Position numbers and translations under genes: made by a program
In this document: in pieces, positions 24,776 through 36,749 of the stretch
Layout of the letters: each line of letters starts with the position of its first letter
How positions within the stretch are numbered: position 1 is the stretch's first letter
Source: Streptomyces sp. TP-A0356
Lineage (GTDB): Bacteria; Actinomycetota; Actinomycetes; Streptomycetales; Streptomycetaceae
NCBI RefSeq assembly: GCF_001417775.1
Contig: NZ_BBZJ01000028.1
Span: 220,303 to 284,302 of the forward strand
Direction of reading: 5' to 3'
DNA length: 64,000 nucleotides
Notes under the pieces: generated by a model
Told to the model about the DNA's origin: nothing
The model's input: only the letters and a program-made list of their open reading frames with translations
Database searches by the model: none

Positions 24776-27700
24776 ATGCAGCACAGATCTCGGCACAGAT
24801 GGGCTCCTAGGGCGGTCGTGGCAACGGCCGCCTTCGCGTTGCTGGTGGCCGCCCAGGGCGCGGCGGTGGCACTGCCCGCCCAACCGTCCTCCGGCGACCG
24901 GGAGTTCGCGTCCTCGTTCGAAGCGGGTGATCCGGCGCCGACATGGCTGAACACGGTGGACACGGCGGCCGACGGGTCGAAGCGGGCGTCCGGCGTGGAC
25001 GGAGGGTATACAACCGGTATTCCGGGCAATGTGACCGACGAGGTCACCGATGTACGGGCCAGCGGGGAGAACACGGCCGGCGGTGAGGTCAAGGAGAACC
25101 TGATCGACGGCGACCCGGGCAGCAAGTGGCTCACGTTCGCCCAGACGGGCTGGGTGGAGTTCGACTTCGACGCGCCGGTCAAGGTACTGACGTACGCGCT
25201 GACGTCGGCCAACGACTACGCGGAGCGGGACCCGGCCGACTGGACCCTCCAGGGATCCACGGACGGCAAGGACTGGAAGACGCTCGACACACGCACCGGC
25301 GCGTCGTTCGACCAGCGCTTCCAGACGAAATCGTTCGACCTCGCCGGTCCGGCGGAGTACCAGCACTTCCGGCTCGACATCACCAAGAACCAGGGCGCGG
25401 ACATCCTGCAACTCGCCGACGTCCAGTTCTCCACGGGCAACAGCACCGACCCCACGCCCAAGGACATGCGCACGCTCGTGGACCGCGGGCCGATGGGCTC
25501 CCCCACCGCCAAGGCGGGCGCGGGCTTCACGGGCCGCCGGGCCCTGCGGTACGCGGGGACGCACACCGCGGCCGAGCGGGCGTACTCGTACAACAAGGTC
25601 TTCGACGTCAACGTGGACGTCCGGCGGGACACCCAGCTGTCCTACCGGATCTTCCCGTCGATGGCGGACGGGGTCCGGGACTACGACGCCACGAACGTCT
25701 CGGTCGACCTGGACTTCACCGACGGCACCCATCTCAGCGACCTCGGGGCGCTCGACCAGCACGGATTCCCGCTGACCCCACAGGGGCAGGGCGCGTCCAA
25801 GTCCCTGTACGTCAACCAGTGGAACAACGTGGTCTCGCGGATCGGATCGGTCGCGGCCGGCAGGACCGTGGACCGGATCGTGGTGGCGTACGACTCGCCG
25901 AAGGGCCCGGCGAAGTTCCGGGGCTGGCTGGACGACATCGCGCTGAAGACCGTCCCGCCGGACAGGCCCAAGGCGCACCCGTCCGACTACGCGCTGACGA
26001 CCCGGGGCACGAACTCCAGCGGCTCCTTCTCCCGGGGCAACGACTTCCCGGCGACGGCCCTGCCGCACGGCTTCAACTTCTGGACGCCGGAGACCAACGC
26101 CGGCTCCTTGAGCTGGCTCTACGACTACGCACGGGCCAACAACGCGGACAACCTGCCCACGATCCAGGCGTTCAGCGCGAGCCATGAGCCGAGTCCATGG
26201 ATGGGTGACCGGCAGACGTTCGAGGTGATGCCGTCGGCCGCCTCCGGCACCCCGGACACCGGCCGCACCGCGCGGGCGCTGGCGTTCCGGCACGAGAACG
26301 AGGTCGCGCGCCCCTATTACTACGGCGTGACCTTCGAGAACGGCCTCAAGGCGGAGATGACGCCGACGGACCACGCGGCGGTGCTGCGGTTCACCTATCC
26401 CGGCGACGACGCGAGCGTGCTCTTCGACAATGTGACCGAGCAGGCCGGACTGACCCTCGACAAGGACAACGGGATCGTCACCGGCTTCTCGGACGTGAAA
26501 TCGGGACTGTCGACGGGCGCGACGCGACTGTTCGTGTACGGCGTGTTCGACGCCCCCGCGACGGACGGAGCGGCTTCGGGAGTGAAGGGGTACCTGCGCT
26601 TCAAGCCGGGCGCGGACCACACGGTGACCCTCCGCCTCGCCACCTCGCTGATCAGCATCGACCAGGCGAAGGACAATCTGCGCCAGGAGATCCCCGAGGG
26701 GACGTCGTTCGACGAGGTGCGCACGCACGCCCAGCGGACCTGGGACAGGCTGCTCGGCAGGATCGAGGTCGAGGGTGCGACGAACGACCAGCTGACGACG
26801 CTGTACTCCTCGCTGTACCGGCTCTACCTGTACCCCAACTCGGGCTTCGAGAAGGTGGGTTCGTCCTACCAGTACGCCTCCCCGTTCTCCCCGATGACGA
26901 GCCAGGACACTCCCACGCACACCGGGGCGAAGATCGTCGACGGCAAGGTGTACGTCAACAACGGCTTCTGGGACACCTACCGGACGACCTGGCCGGCGTA
27001 CTCCTTCCTGACCCCGAACGAGGCGGGCCAGCTGGTCGACGGTTTCGTACAGCAGTACAAGGACGGCGGCTGGACCTCCCGGTGGTCCTCGCCCGGCTAC
27101 GCCGACCTGATGACCGGCACCTCGTCGGACGTGGCGTTCGCCGACGCCTACGTGAAGGGGGTGAAGTTCGACGCTCAGGCCGCCTATGACGCGGCGGTGA
27201 AGAACGCCACGGTCCTACCGCCCTCGTCCGGGGTCGGCCGCAAGGGCATGACGAACTCGCCGTTCCTCGGCTACACGACCACCGGCACGAGAGAGGGCCT
27301 GTCGTGGGCGATGGAGGGCTACGTCAACGACTACGGCATCGCCCGGATGGGCCAGGCGCTGTACGAGAAGACCGGCAAGAAGCGCTACCAGGAGGAGTCG
27401 CAGTACTTCCTCAACCGCGCCCAGGACTACGTCGACCTCTTCGACAAGAGGATCGGCTTCTTCCAGGGCCGTGACGGGCAGGGCAACTGGCGGCTGGATC
27501 CGTCGAAGTACGACCCACGCGTGTGGGGCTACGACTACACGGAGACGAACGGCTGGGGCTTCGCCTTCACGGTCCCGCAGGACAGCCGGGGCCTGGCGAA
27601 CCTGTACGGTGGGCGCGCCAAGCTGGCCGACAAGCTGGACGAGTACTTCGCGACCCCCGAGACCGCCTCACCGCAGTTCGCCGGCTCCTACGGAGGTGTC

Positions 27701-28579
27701 ATCCACGAGATGACCGAGGCCCGTGACGTCCGGATGGGCATGTACGGGCACTCCAACCAGCCCTCGCACCACGTGCTCTACATGTACGACGCGGCGGGCC
27801 GGCCCTGGCAGGCGCAGGCGAGGATCCGTGAGGTCCTCTCCCGTCTCTTCACCGGCAGCGAGATCGGCCAGGGCTACCTCGGTGACGAGGACAACGGCGA
27901 GCAGTCGGCCTGGTACGTGTTCTCGGCGCTCGGCTTCTACCCGCTGGTGATGGGCAGCGGCGAGTACGCCATCGGATCACCGCTGTTCAAGAAGGCCACC
28001 GTGCACCTGGACAACGGCAGGGAACTGGTCGTCAGGGCACCGGAGAACAGCGCGAGGAACGTGTACGTCCAGGGCCTGCGGGTCAACGGCCGTAGCTGGA
28101 CGTCGACGTCGCTGCCGCATGCGCTGCTCTCCCGGGGCGGTGTGCTGGACTTCGACATGGGTCCCCGGCCGTCGGCCTGGGGCACCGGAAAGGACGCGGC
28201 GCCGGTGTCGATCACGCGCGACGACCAGGTGCCGTCGCCGCGTGCGGACGTGCTCAAGGGCGACGGTCCGCTCTTCGACGACACCTCGGCGACGGAGGCG
28301 ACCGTGACGAGCGTGGACCTTCCGGTCACGGGGAGCACCACGGCGGTGCAGTACACCCTGACGTCCCCTGCGGACCACACCAAGGCGCCCACGGGCTGGA
28401 CCCTGCAGGCCTCCCAGGACGGCACGCAGTGGACGACCCTGGACGAGCGGTCGGGCGAGGCCTTCACCTGGGACCGGCAGACGAGGGCGTTCTCGATCCC
28501 GCATCCCGGCTCGTACGCGCACTACCGCCTGGTCCCGAGCTCCGAGTCGACCCTCGCGGAGGTGGAGCTGCTGGCCTGA
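24776..28579 (+). CDS. secreted GH92 alpha-mannosidase with two discoidin-like domains
   Basis: 1267 residues. Signal peptide 1-36 (basic start, hydrophobic core, ALPAQ). Residues ~75-205 are an F5/8 type C (discoidin-like) module (ENLIDGDPGSKWLTF, then FRLDITKNQGADILQLADVQF). The GH92 catalytic region follows, with NNGFWDTYRTTWPAYSFL, ETNGWGFAFTVPQD and the conserved GDEDNGEQSAWYVFSALGFY near 1036 that carries the catalytic base. A second discoidin-like module forms the C-terminus (~1150-1267). GH92 enzymes are calcium-dependent, inverting exo-mannosidases acting on N-glycans or mannans. The ATG at 24776 has GGGAGGG upstream. It is probably repressed through the palindrome at 24731. Confidence 0.9.
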   Translation: MQHRSRHRWAPRAVVATAAFALLVAAQGAAVALPAQPSSGDREFASSFEAGDPAPTWLNTVDTAADGSKRASGVDGGYTTGIPGNVTDEVTDVRASGENTAGGEVKENLIDGDPGSKWLTFAQTGWVEFDFDAPVKVLTYALTSANDYAERDPADWTLQGSTDGKDWKTLDTRTGASFDQRFQTKSFDLAGPAEYQHFRLDITKNQGADILQLADVQFSTGNSTDPTPKDMRTLVDRGPMGSPTAKAGAGFTGRRALRYAGTHTAAERAYSYNKVFDVNVDVRRDTQLSYRIFPSMADGVRDYDATNVSVDLDFTDGTHLSDLGALDQHGFPLTPQGQGASKSLYVNQWNNVVSRIGSVAAGRTVDRIVVAYDSPKGPAKFRGWLDDIALKTVPPDRPKAHPSDYALTTRGTNSSGSFSRGNDFPATALPHGFNFWTPETNAGSLSWLYDYARANNADNLPTIQAFSASHEPSPWMGDRQTFEVMPSAASGTPDTGRTARALAFRHENEVARPYYYGVTFENGLKAEMTPTDHAAVLRFTYPGDDASVLFDNVTEQAGLTLDKDNGIVTGFSDVKSGLSTGATRLFVYGVFDAPATDGAASGVKGYLRFKPGADHTVTLRLATSLISIDQAKDNLRQEIPEGTSFDEVRTHAQRTWDRLLGRIEVEGATNDQLTTLYSSLYRLYLYPNSGFEKVGSSYQYASPFSPMTSQDTPTHTGAKIVDGKVYVNNGFWDTYRTTWPAYSFLTPNEAGQLVDGFVQQYKDGGWTSRWSSPGYADLMTGTSSDVAFADAYVKGVKFDAQAAYDAAVKNATVLPPSSGVGRKGMTNSPFLGYTTTGTREGLSWAMEGYVNDYGIARMGQALYEKTGKKRYQEESQYFLNRAQDYVDLFDKRIGFFQGRDGQGNWRLDPSKYDPRVWGYDYTETNGWGFAFTVPQDSRGLANLYGGRAKLADKLDEYFATPETASPQFAGSYGGVIHEMTEARDVRMGMYGHSNQPSHHVLYMYDAAGRPWQAQARIREVLSRLFTGSEIGQGYLGDEDNGEQSAWYVFSALGFYPLVMGSGEYAIGSPLFKKATVHLDNGRELVVRAPENSARNVYVQGLRVNGRSWTSTSLPHALLSRGGVLDFDMGPRPSAWGTGKDAAPVSITRDDQVPSPRADVLKGDGPLFDDTSATEATVTSVDLPVTGSTTAVQYTLTSPADHTKAPTGWTLQASQDGTQWTTLDERSGEAFTWDRQTRAFSIPHPGSYAHYRLVPSSESTLAEVELLA

Positions 28580-28596
28580 GGCCCCCAACGGGACAA

Positions 28597-28630
28597 GGGG
28601 CGGGCGCGGAGGTCCCTCCGCGCCCGCCCT
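28597..28630. terminator. bidirectional terminator between the GH92 genes
   Basis: GGGCGGGCGCGGAGG (28598-28612) pairs perfectly with CCTCCGCGCCCGCCC (28615-28629). It lies in the 70 bp between the two convergent stops and serves both. Confidence 0.85.
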
Positions 28631-28649
28631 CCTGTGCCCGGGCGGTGGT

Positions 28650-31600
28650 TCAGCCCACCGCGAGTGCGAACACATGCAGGTCCGCGTCGTCCGGGAGTGT
28701 CACACTCCTGATCGTCCTGCCGGACGGGGCGTCGTAGGGCTTGGTGGCGAACACATAGGTCGCCACCGGGTCCTTGTCGGCGCCCGCGACATTGCGGTAC
28801 GCCGTCTTCGCGAGGACCTCGTTGCCGTACTGGACCGCGCCGGAACCGCCGCCGATCGTCCAGTCGGTGAAGGAGAGGTCGATGGTGTCCGTCGTGCCGT
28901 CGGTGTAGGTCACGGTCGCCTTGGTCCGCTGGTTGCCGTTGACCGCGCTGCCGACGAAGCTCAGCCTGGCTGCGGGTACGGGGAGTTCGATGGTCCCCCG
29001 GTTCGCCGAGACGTTGTCGGGGCGGCCCGGCGGGGAGTTCGGCCAGGTGAAGGACAGGCCGAAGGCGCTGCCCTGCCCGCCCGCCGTCAGGCCGGCGTCC
29101 GCCAGGGCCTGGCGCGAGTAGCTCCAGCCTCCGCCGTCGTAGTCGGCCTCGTCGTGGTCTCCCTGGTCGTCCGAGACGCCCGTGTTGTTGTACGCGGCCA
29201 GCAGCGTGCCGGGGACCGCGACCGTCAGCGCCACCGGTTGGACGTACGAGGTGCCGGCCGAGGTCACGGTGACCTTCACGTCGTAGAAGCCCTGCCGGGC
29301 CGTCGGGTCGGCGGTCAGGGTGATCTCCTGGGCGCCGTCCTCGACCGTTCCCTCGGCGGGACTCGCCGTCACCCCGGCCGGAGTGACGACCGAGAACCGC
29401 ACCTCGGGGCCCGTACCGCCACTGAGGGCCAGCGCGCGGACGCCGAGCTTGGTGCTGCCGCCCGGCGCGAGGCTCGCGGTGGTCGGGCCGACGCCGATCT
29501 GGTACGGCTGCTCCCCCTCCCGGAAGGAGGGCGGCGCGTCGGCCGGGTCCGTGCCCCAGGCGCGGTCGGGGGTGTCCGAGAGGGTGTAGTCCAGGCGGCC
29601 GCCGTCCCGGACGAAGGAGGCGGGCAGCCAAGGACGGTCGCTGCTGCGGCCGTCGACCCTCAGCGACCGCACGTACGGGGACTCCTTGCCGGCGCCCTCG
29701 GCCCGGATCTCGATGTCGTTGCCCCGGGGGCGGGCGATCGTCACGCGCGGGAACAGCGGTGAGGCCAGCACGAGTTCGGCCCGGGACGGCACCTGCGGAT
29801 ACATGCCGAGCGCCGAGAAGACGTACCAGGACGACATCGCGCCGAGGTCGTCGTTGCCGGGGATGCCCTCCGGCTTCGTGGACCAGAGCCTGGTCATCGC
29901 CGCACGCACGGTCTCCTGGGTCCGGTACGGCGCGCCCGCGTAGTCGTAGAGATACGGCACGTTGATCGACGGCTCGTTGTCCAGCTCCGACTTGTCGCCG
30001 CCGTTGCCGGTGAACGCCCAGCTGCCGTCGGCGTTGTGGAAGAAGGCGTCGAGGCGGGAGATCGCCTTGCCCCTGCCGCCCATCGCGGCGAACAGCCCGG
30101 CCGGGTTGTGCTGGACCATCCAGGTGTACTGCGCCGCCGTCCCCTCCACGAAGCCGTTGCCGGTCGCCGGGGTGAAGCCGGTGACCCAGCTGCCGTCCGC
30201 CTTGCGGTTGGCGATGTATCCGCCACTCGGATCGGCCGCGAGGTTGAAGTTGTTCTGCCACCACTGGGAGCGGCGCGCGAAGTCCGCCGCGGTGTCCTTC
30301 CTCCCTGCGGCCGTGGCGAGTTGGGAGAGCGCGAAGTCCGCCGTCGACATCTCCAGCGTCTCGGCCGCGCCGCCCCACGCGTTGGACACCGAGGGCATGT
30401 AGTGGTGCTCCAGGTACTTGTCCAGGGACGGGCGCTGGCCGACCGACAGCACCGGCTTGCCCGCGGCGGACAGGTCCTGGGCGGTGGGAACCGTCGCCGC
30501 CTTCACCAGCGAGTCCAGCGCGCCGCGCAGGTCGAAGTGCGTGCCGCCGAAGGCGCGGATGCCGGCGAGGGCGGTCGGCGACGGGTCGCCGTTCATGACG
30601 TGGGTGCCGCTCGCGCCGTGCAGCCAGCGGTCCCAGACACCCCCGTTCTGCCGGGCGAGTTCGTACAGCGACTGCGCTATGTCGGCGCCGGTGTCCGGGC
30701 TGAGCAGGGTCAGCAACTGCACCTGGTCACGGTAGACGTCCCAGCCGGAGAAGGTGCCGTACTGGGCCTCGTGGCCCCGGCTGACCCGGTGCACCCCGGC
30801 GTCGCTGCCGCGATAGCGGCCGTCGGTGTCGCTGATGACGTTCGGGTGCAGGAGGGCGTGGTAGAGGGCGGTGTAGAAGGTGGTGCGGTCCTCGTCCGTG
30901 CCGCCGCCGACCCGGATCGCGGCCAACCGGTCGCGCCAGGCGCGCCGGGCGGCCTCCCGGACGGACTCGAAGGAGCGTCCGCCGGGGTTCTCGGCCCGGA
31001 GATTGGCCCGCGCGCCGGCCTGGCTGACGTACGAGATGCCGACCTTGACGTTCACGGGACCCGAGCCCGGCGCGAACTGCACGTATCCGCCCGCTCCCTT
31101 GCCCGCGACGGGCCTGCCGCCGTGCGCGAAGCCGCCGGTGCCCCCGCTCGCCTGCGCGGATCCCGGGCTCACCTTGTCGTCCTGCCAGGTGCCGGTCGCT
31201 GTGAAGTCGCGGTCGAAGCGGGCCGTGAAGTAGAGGGTGTAGTAGCTGCGCTGTCCCTCCGGGTCGAGGTAGCCGCAGAAGTCGCCGGAGGTGACCGAGC
31301 CGGAGACCGTGCGGGTCGCCGGGTCGATCGTGACCGACGAATCGGCCGATCCCACTTCGGAGTTGGCGGTGCGGATCAGCAGGGAGGCCGGCTTGTCCGC
31401 GGGGAAGGTGAAGCGGCCCGAGCCCGTGCGCGCGGTCGCCGTCAGGTCTGCCGTGACACCGGAGGACAGGCCCACCTTGTAGTGGCCGGGCTCGGCGGTC
31501 TCGTCGGCGTGCGCGAAGTCGGCGGCGTAGACCGCGTCCTTGGTGTCGCTCGCGGGAGAGGAGGTGACCTCGCCCGCGTACGGGAAGAACGGGATGTCGC

Positions 31601-31928
31601 CGCCGCCGCCCGCGCACCCGGTGCCCGACATATGGGTGAGGCTGAAGCCGCGGACGCGGGTGGCGTCGTACTGGTAGCCGCCGGGCGCGGCCGTTCTCGT
31701 CGCGTCGCCCCGGGTGTTCTCGGGGCTCCAGGAGAGCATGCCGAACGGGACGACGGCGCCCGGGAAGACATTGCCGCCGTTCCTGGTGCCGATGAGCGGG
31801 TCGACGTACGCGGTCGGGTCCCGGACCAGGTCGGAACCGGGGGGAGCGGCACCCGCGGCGAGCGCGGGCGTGGCGCCGCCGACCGCCAGGGCGGCGGCGA
31901 GCAGCAGGGACGTCGGACGGAAACGCAT
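28650..31928 (-). CDS. secreted GH92 alpha-mannosidase with C-terminal accessory domains
   Basis: 1092 residues. Signal peptide MRFRPTSLLLAAALAVGGA ending near ALAAG. The N-terminal GH92 motif YVDPLIGTRNGGNVFPGAV is canonical, followed by HMSGTGCAGGGG, YTWMVQHN near 595 and the catalytic GNDDLGAMSSWYVFSALGM near 690. The last ~300 residues hold an Ig-like NEW3-type domain and a beta-rich module (SFVGSAVNGNQRTKATVTY) that may bind carbohydrate or be NPCBM-like. The ATG at 31928 has GGAGGAGG upstream. It is a more typical GH92 than the first gene, so the two probably differ in linkage preference. They converge on a shared terminator and share operators. Confidence 0.92.
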   Translation of the reverse strand: MRFRPTSLLLAAALAVGGATPALAAGAAPPGSDLVRDPTAYVDPLIGTRNGGNVFPGAVVPFGMLSWSPENTRGDATRTAAPGGYQYDATRVRGFSLTHMSGTGCAGGGGDIPFFPYAGEVTSSPASDTKDAVYAADFAHADETAEPGHYKVGLSSGVTADLTATARTGSGRFTFPADKPASLLIRTANSEVGSADSSVTIDPATRTVSGSVTSGDFCGYLDPEGQRSYYTLYFTARFDRDFTATGTWQDDKVSPGSAQASGGTGGFAHGGRPVAGKGAGGYVQFAPGSGPVNVKVGISYVSQAGARANLRAENPGGRSFESVREAARRAWRDRLAAIRVGGGTDEDRTTFYTALYHALLHPNVISDTDGRYRGSDAGVHRVSRGHEAQYGTFSGWDVYRDQVQLLTLLSPDTGADIAQSLYELARQNGGVWDRWLHGASGTHVMNGDPSPTALAGIRAFGGTHFDLRGALDSLVKAATVPTAQDLSAAGKPVLSVGQRPSLDKYLEHHYMPSVSNAWGGAAETLEMSTADFALSQLATAAGRKDTAADFARRSQWWQNNFNLAADPSGGYIANRKADGSWVTGFTPATGNGFVEGTAAQYTWMVQHNPAGLFAAMGGRGKAISRLDAFFHNADGSWAFTGNGGDKSELDNEPSINVPYLYDYAGAPYRTQETVRAAMTRLWSTKPEGIPGNDDLGAMSSWYVFSALGMYPQVPSRAELVLASPLFPRVTIARPRGNDIEIRAEGAGKESPYVRSLRVDGRSSDRPWLPASFVRDGGRLDYTLSDTPDRAWGTDPADAPPSFREGEQPYQIGVGPTTASLAPGGSTKLGVRALALSGGTGPEVRFSVVTPAGVTASPAEGTVEDGAQEITLTADPTARQGFYDVKVTVTSAGTSYVQPVALTVAVPGTLLAAYNNTGVSDDQGDHDEADYDGGGWSYSRQALADAGLTAGGQGSAFGLSFTWPNSPPGRPDNVSANRGTIELPVPAARLSFVGSAVNGNQRTKATVTYTDGTTDTIDLSFTDWTIGGGSGAVQYGNEVLAKTAYRNVAGADKDPVATYVFATKPYDAPSGRTIRSVTLPDDADLHVFALAVG

Positions 31929-32098
31929 GACGCGGCCCCTCCTCCTTCGGACGGGTCGCGCACCACAGGTCGCACAAGCCGCAGGGACAGTAACGTGTGC
32001 CACCCGTACCGGGGAAGACCGCCCGCGGGACCGGGCGCGGCACGCGCTCTTTCAGCCGAAGGGCCGCCAGGGGTTGTCAGCCGTACGGGCGAACGGCC

Positions 32099-32159
32099 TT
32101 GACATCGTTGTCCATCCGCGGAGTACAGTCATGTACAGACCACACCGACAACGTTGTCG
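32099..32159 (-). promoter_or_regulatory. double LacI-type operator upstream of GH92 gene 2
   Basis: Site A: TTGACATCGTTGTCCAT (32099-32115), 16 of 17 identical to the site in front of GH92 gene 1. Site B: CGACAACGTTGTCG (32146-32159), a perfect 14-bp palindrome. Centres are 46 bp apart, so both sites could be bound together with the promoter between them. Confidence 0.7.
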
Positions 32160-32308
32160 CCTCCACCGGTCGTCACAAGCCACGCTCCCCAGGCACTCCG
32201 CATCACCCGAGCTCGGACCCTCGATCCCGGTCCGGCCCCCTCCCCCCGGGCCGGACCACCATGCGGACCGGGTGGCGCGCACACCGGCCACCCGGTCCGC
32301 CCCATGCC

Positions 32309-32350
32309 TGACGCGTGAGGTACGCACCGTGACGCGTGAGGTACGCACCG
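32309..32350. repeat. perfect 21-bp tandem duplication
   Basis: Two identical 21-bp units beginning TGACGCGTGAGGTACGCACC, immediately head to tail, in the non-coding region. Confidence 0.8.
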
Positions 32351-32506
32351 TGCGGTACCGGACGCGGCGCCCCTGAGACGACTTCGGCATCTCGGGACAT
32401 CACTCGTCGGAGCGGAGTTGGCCGCCTTCGGCGGCGCGCGGGGCAACCCGGGTGCTCTCGTGGCCATCTACCTGTACGAACGCGATGACCTGGGAGAGGG
32501 CAGGCT

Positions 32507-32872
32507 GTGCACGGTTCCGGCACGGACGGTTACCACGAGGGGGGCACCGCCGCTTCCTGGTGGGCGCCCGCGGCGGCGAACCTCCTGATCGGGATGGTCG
32601 CGATCCTCCCGGCCCTGTGCATACGACGGCTTCTGGCCAAACTTGCGCTGCTCCACTGCGCCGGGAGCTTCGGCTGCCTCGGACAGCTACCGGGCCACGC
32701 GGTCGGCATGACGCTCGGCGCGGTGCTGGGCGGCGGCTTCGTCCTCGGGATGGTGCTGGTGGTGGACGTTCTCATGCCCTGGCAGGAGGGCAGGCCGCTG
32801 CACCGGTGGCTCGGCATGACGACCCTCGTCCCTGCGCCCTTCGCGATCGCTCAGGTCGCCGGCTGGATCTAG
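32507..32872 (+). CDS. small hypothetical membrane protein
   Basis: 121 residues that I do not recognise. Three to four hydrophobic segments are visible: AANLLIGMVAILPALCI (~24-40), the stretch around residues 65-88 (GMTLGAVLGGGFVLGMVLVV) and the C-terminal LVPAPFAIAQVAGWI. It starts at the GTG at 32507 with a weak purine-rich site (GAGAGGG) upstream. No family or partner can be named. Codon use is normal for the genome, which supports it being real. Confidence 0.6.
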   Translation: MHGSGTDGYHEGGTAASWWAPAAANLLIGMVAILPALCIRRLLAKLALLHCAGSFGCLGQLPGHAVGMTLGAVLGGGFVLGMVLVVDVLMPWQEGRPLHRWLGMTTLVPAPFAIAQVAGWI

Positions 32873-32948
32873 GATCTGGGTCCTGTGTTCAGCCTGAGTC
32901 TTGGCGATGTTCTGGGGTTCTCGGGCGCGGTTCGAGGACGAACGCGCA

Positions 32949-32982
32949 AGGGCCGCACCCCCTCCGCCGGGGGTGCGGCCCT
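32949..32982 (-). terminator. terminator of acnA
   Basis: AGGGCCGCACCCCC (32949-32962) and GGGGGTGCGGCCCT (32969-32982) form a perfect 14-bp stem with a 6-nt loop, 20 nt beyond the acnA stop. It also lies 77 nt after the stop of the membrane protein gene and could serve both. Confidence 0.85.
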
Positions 32983-33002
32983 CAACTGCTCGGCCGGACT
33001 GC

Positions 33003-35720
<2,718 letters not shown>

Positions 35721-35788
35721 GACAGTCTCCTTCATTGATGTGCGCGTACCACCGCAATCCTGCCGCCACGACGGCTCGGCCGATCCGC

Positions 35789-35807
35789 TGAGGTAAGGCT
35801 AATTTAG
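35789..35807 (-). promoter_or_regulatory. iron-box-like site in the acnA promoter
   Basis: TGAGGTAAGGCTAATTTAG matches 13 of 19 positions of the DmdR1/IdeR iron box (TTAGGTTAGGCTCACCTAA, from memory). On the minus strand it contains TAGCCT, a TANNNT -10 candidate about 75 bp before the acnA start, so a bound regulator would block the promoter. It is a moderate match. Confidence 0.45.
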
Positions 35808-35849
35808 GTGGCCCTTACCGGTGCGGCGACTGCGGGGCGCCTCGGCAGA

Positions 35850-35867
35850 TATCTCGATGTCGAGATA
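35850..35867. promoter_or_regulatory. 18-bp dyad upstream of acnA
   Basis: TATCTCGATGTCGAGATA: perfect 8-bp arms around TG. It lies ~130 bp upstream of the acnA start. The palindrome on the murA-like promoter (ATCTCATATCTGAGAT) has the same outer arms ATCTC/GAGAT and the same 16-bp size. Confidence 0.6.
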
Positions 35868-35951
35868 ACTCTAGTACATGGGGGCGCACTGGTCATGCCC
35901 GGGCCGGACCCACCCCGCACCCAGGAACCGCGGGAGCCCGGCGGCGCGCGG

Positions 35952-36174
35952 GGCAGCGCGGGCCACCCTTGACGCGCGCGGCAGGGCGGGACACCCGTGT
36001 GCGCACGGCAGCGCGGGACACCCGTGGTGCGCCCGGCAGCGCGGGACACCCGGGATGCACGCGGCACCGCAGGACACCCGGGATGCACGCGGCAGCGCGG
36101 GACACCCGCGTTGCGCCCGGCACCGCAGGACACCTGCGACCCGCACGGCAGCGCAGGACACCCGTGGTGCCGCG
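35952..36174. repeat. 28-bp tandem repeat array, 8 units
   Basis: Units start at 35952, 35980, 36007, 36035, 36063, 36091, 36119 and 36147; all are 28 bp except the second (27). Consensus start is GGCAGCGCGGGACACCCG, with most change in the last 8 bases of the unit. The first copy is the most degenerate. There are no spacers, so it is not a CRISPR array, and it is not in a gene. Confidence 0.9.
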
Positions 36175-36275
36175 CACGTCGGGCGCCGTGCCCGCGCGGG
36201 GGGCGCGGGCGCGTGACAGGCTGGTCGGGAGAGCCGCGGCCTTCCGGACGGCAAGGCAGCAAAGGAGTACGGCGC

Positions 36276-36656
36276 ATGGAAGAGAAGGAATTTTTCCTGG
36301 CGGTGTCCGAGCGCACGGGCCTGACGCGGCAGGAGGCGGCGGACCTCACTCGGGCCACACTCGAGACGCTCGCCCACCGGCTGAGCGCGGGCGAGGCCCG
36401 GGACCTGGCACTGGAGCTGCCGGACGGGCTGAAGGAGTCCGTTCGCCGAGGGACCACGGACCACGTCGAGCGCTTCGACTACTACGAGACGGTACGTCGC
36501 GTGGCCGAACGCAACATGCTGAAGGAGGAGGAGGCCGACCGGGGCATCCGCGCCGTACTGGCGGTCCTCCGCGACGCCATCAGCGAGACGGGGTTCCACC
36601 ATCTGATGTCGCAGCTCGGCGCCGACTTCTCCCAGGCTGCCGAGTCCCCCGCCTGA
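36276..36656 (+). CDS. DUF2267 domain-containing protein
   Basis: 126-residue soluble protein, nearly all DUF2267: FFLAVSERTGLTRQEAADLT, LAHRLSAGEARDLALELPDGL, the FDYYETVRRVAERN motif and a final helix FHHLMSQLGADF. The family is small, helical and of unknown function; in actinobacteria it is sometimes stress-related. The ATG has AAAGGAG 8 nt upstream. It is the first of two short genes before the HTH-MurA gene. The tandem array ends ~100 bp upstream of it. Confidence 0.85.
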   Translation: MEEKEFFLAVSERTGLTRQEAADLTRATLETLAHRLSAGEARDLALELPDGLKESVRRGTTDHVERFDYYETVRRVAERNMLKEEEADRGIRAVLAVLRDAISETGFHHLMSQLGADFSQAAESPA

Positions 36657-36749
36657 GCACCCTCCCCCGTGCACGGATCCGGCAGGGCCGCCATCAGTCG
36701 GCCGAGCCGGGGTATCCGACGTGAGCGAGCACAGGAAGGGAGACACCGC

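Larger units (their letters stand above)
32004..32506. other. control region between GH92 gene 2 and a membrane protein gene
   Basis: About 500 bp without a confident gene. The left third holds two LacI-type operators and GTACAGTCATGTAC (32123-32136, an inverted repeat). A perfect 2 x 21 bp tandem duplication lies at 32309-32350. I see nothing to name at 32160-32300 or 32360-32500. Confidence 0.6.
35721..36275. other. acnA promoter region and tandem array
   Basis: 555 bp without a gene. From left to right: acnA leader, iron-box-like site, 18-bp palindrome, then the 28-bp repeat array (35952-36174) and ~100 bp leading to DUF2267. Open frames through the array exist only because of its extreme GC content; the 28-bp period shifts frame every unit. 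Confidence 0.7.

Noticed and set aside
35952..36174. CRISPR array
   Set aside because: Units are contiguous with no spacers and no cas genes nearby; it is a plain tandem repeat.
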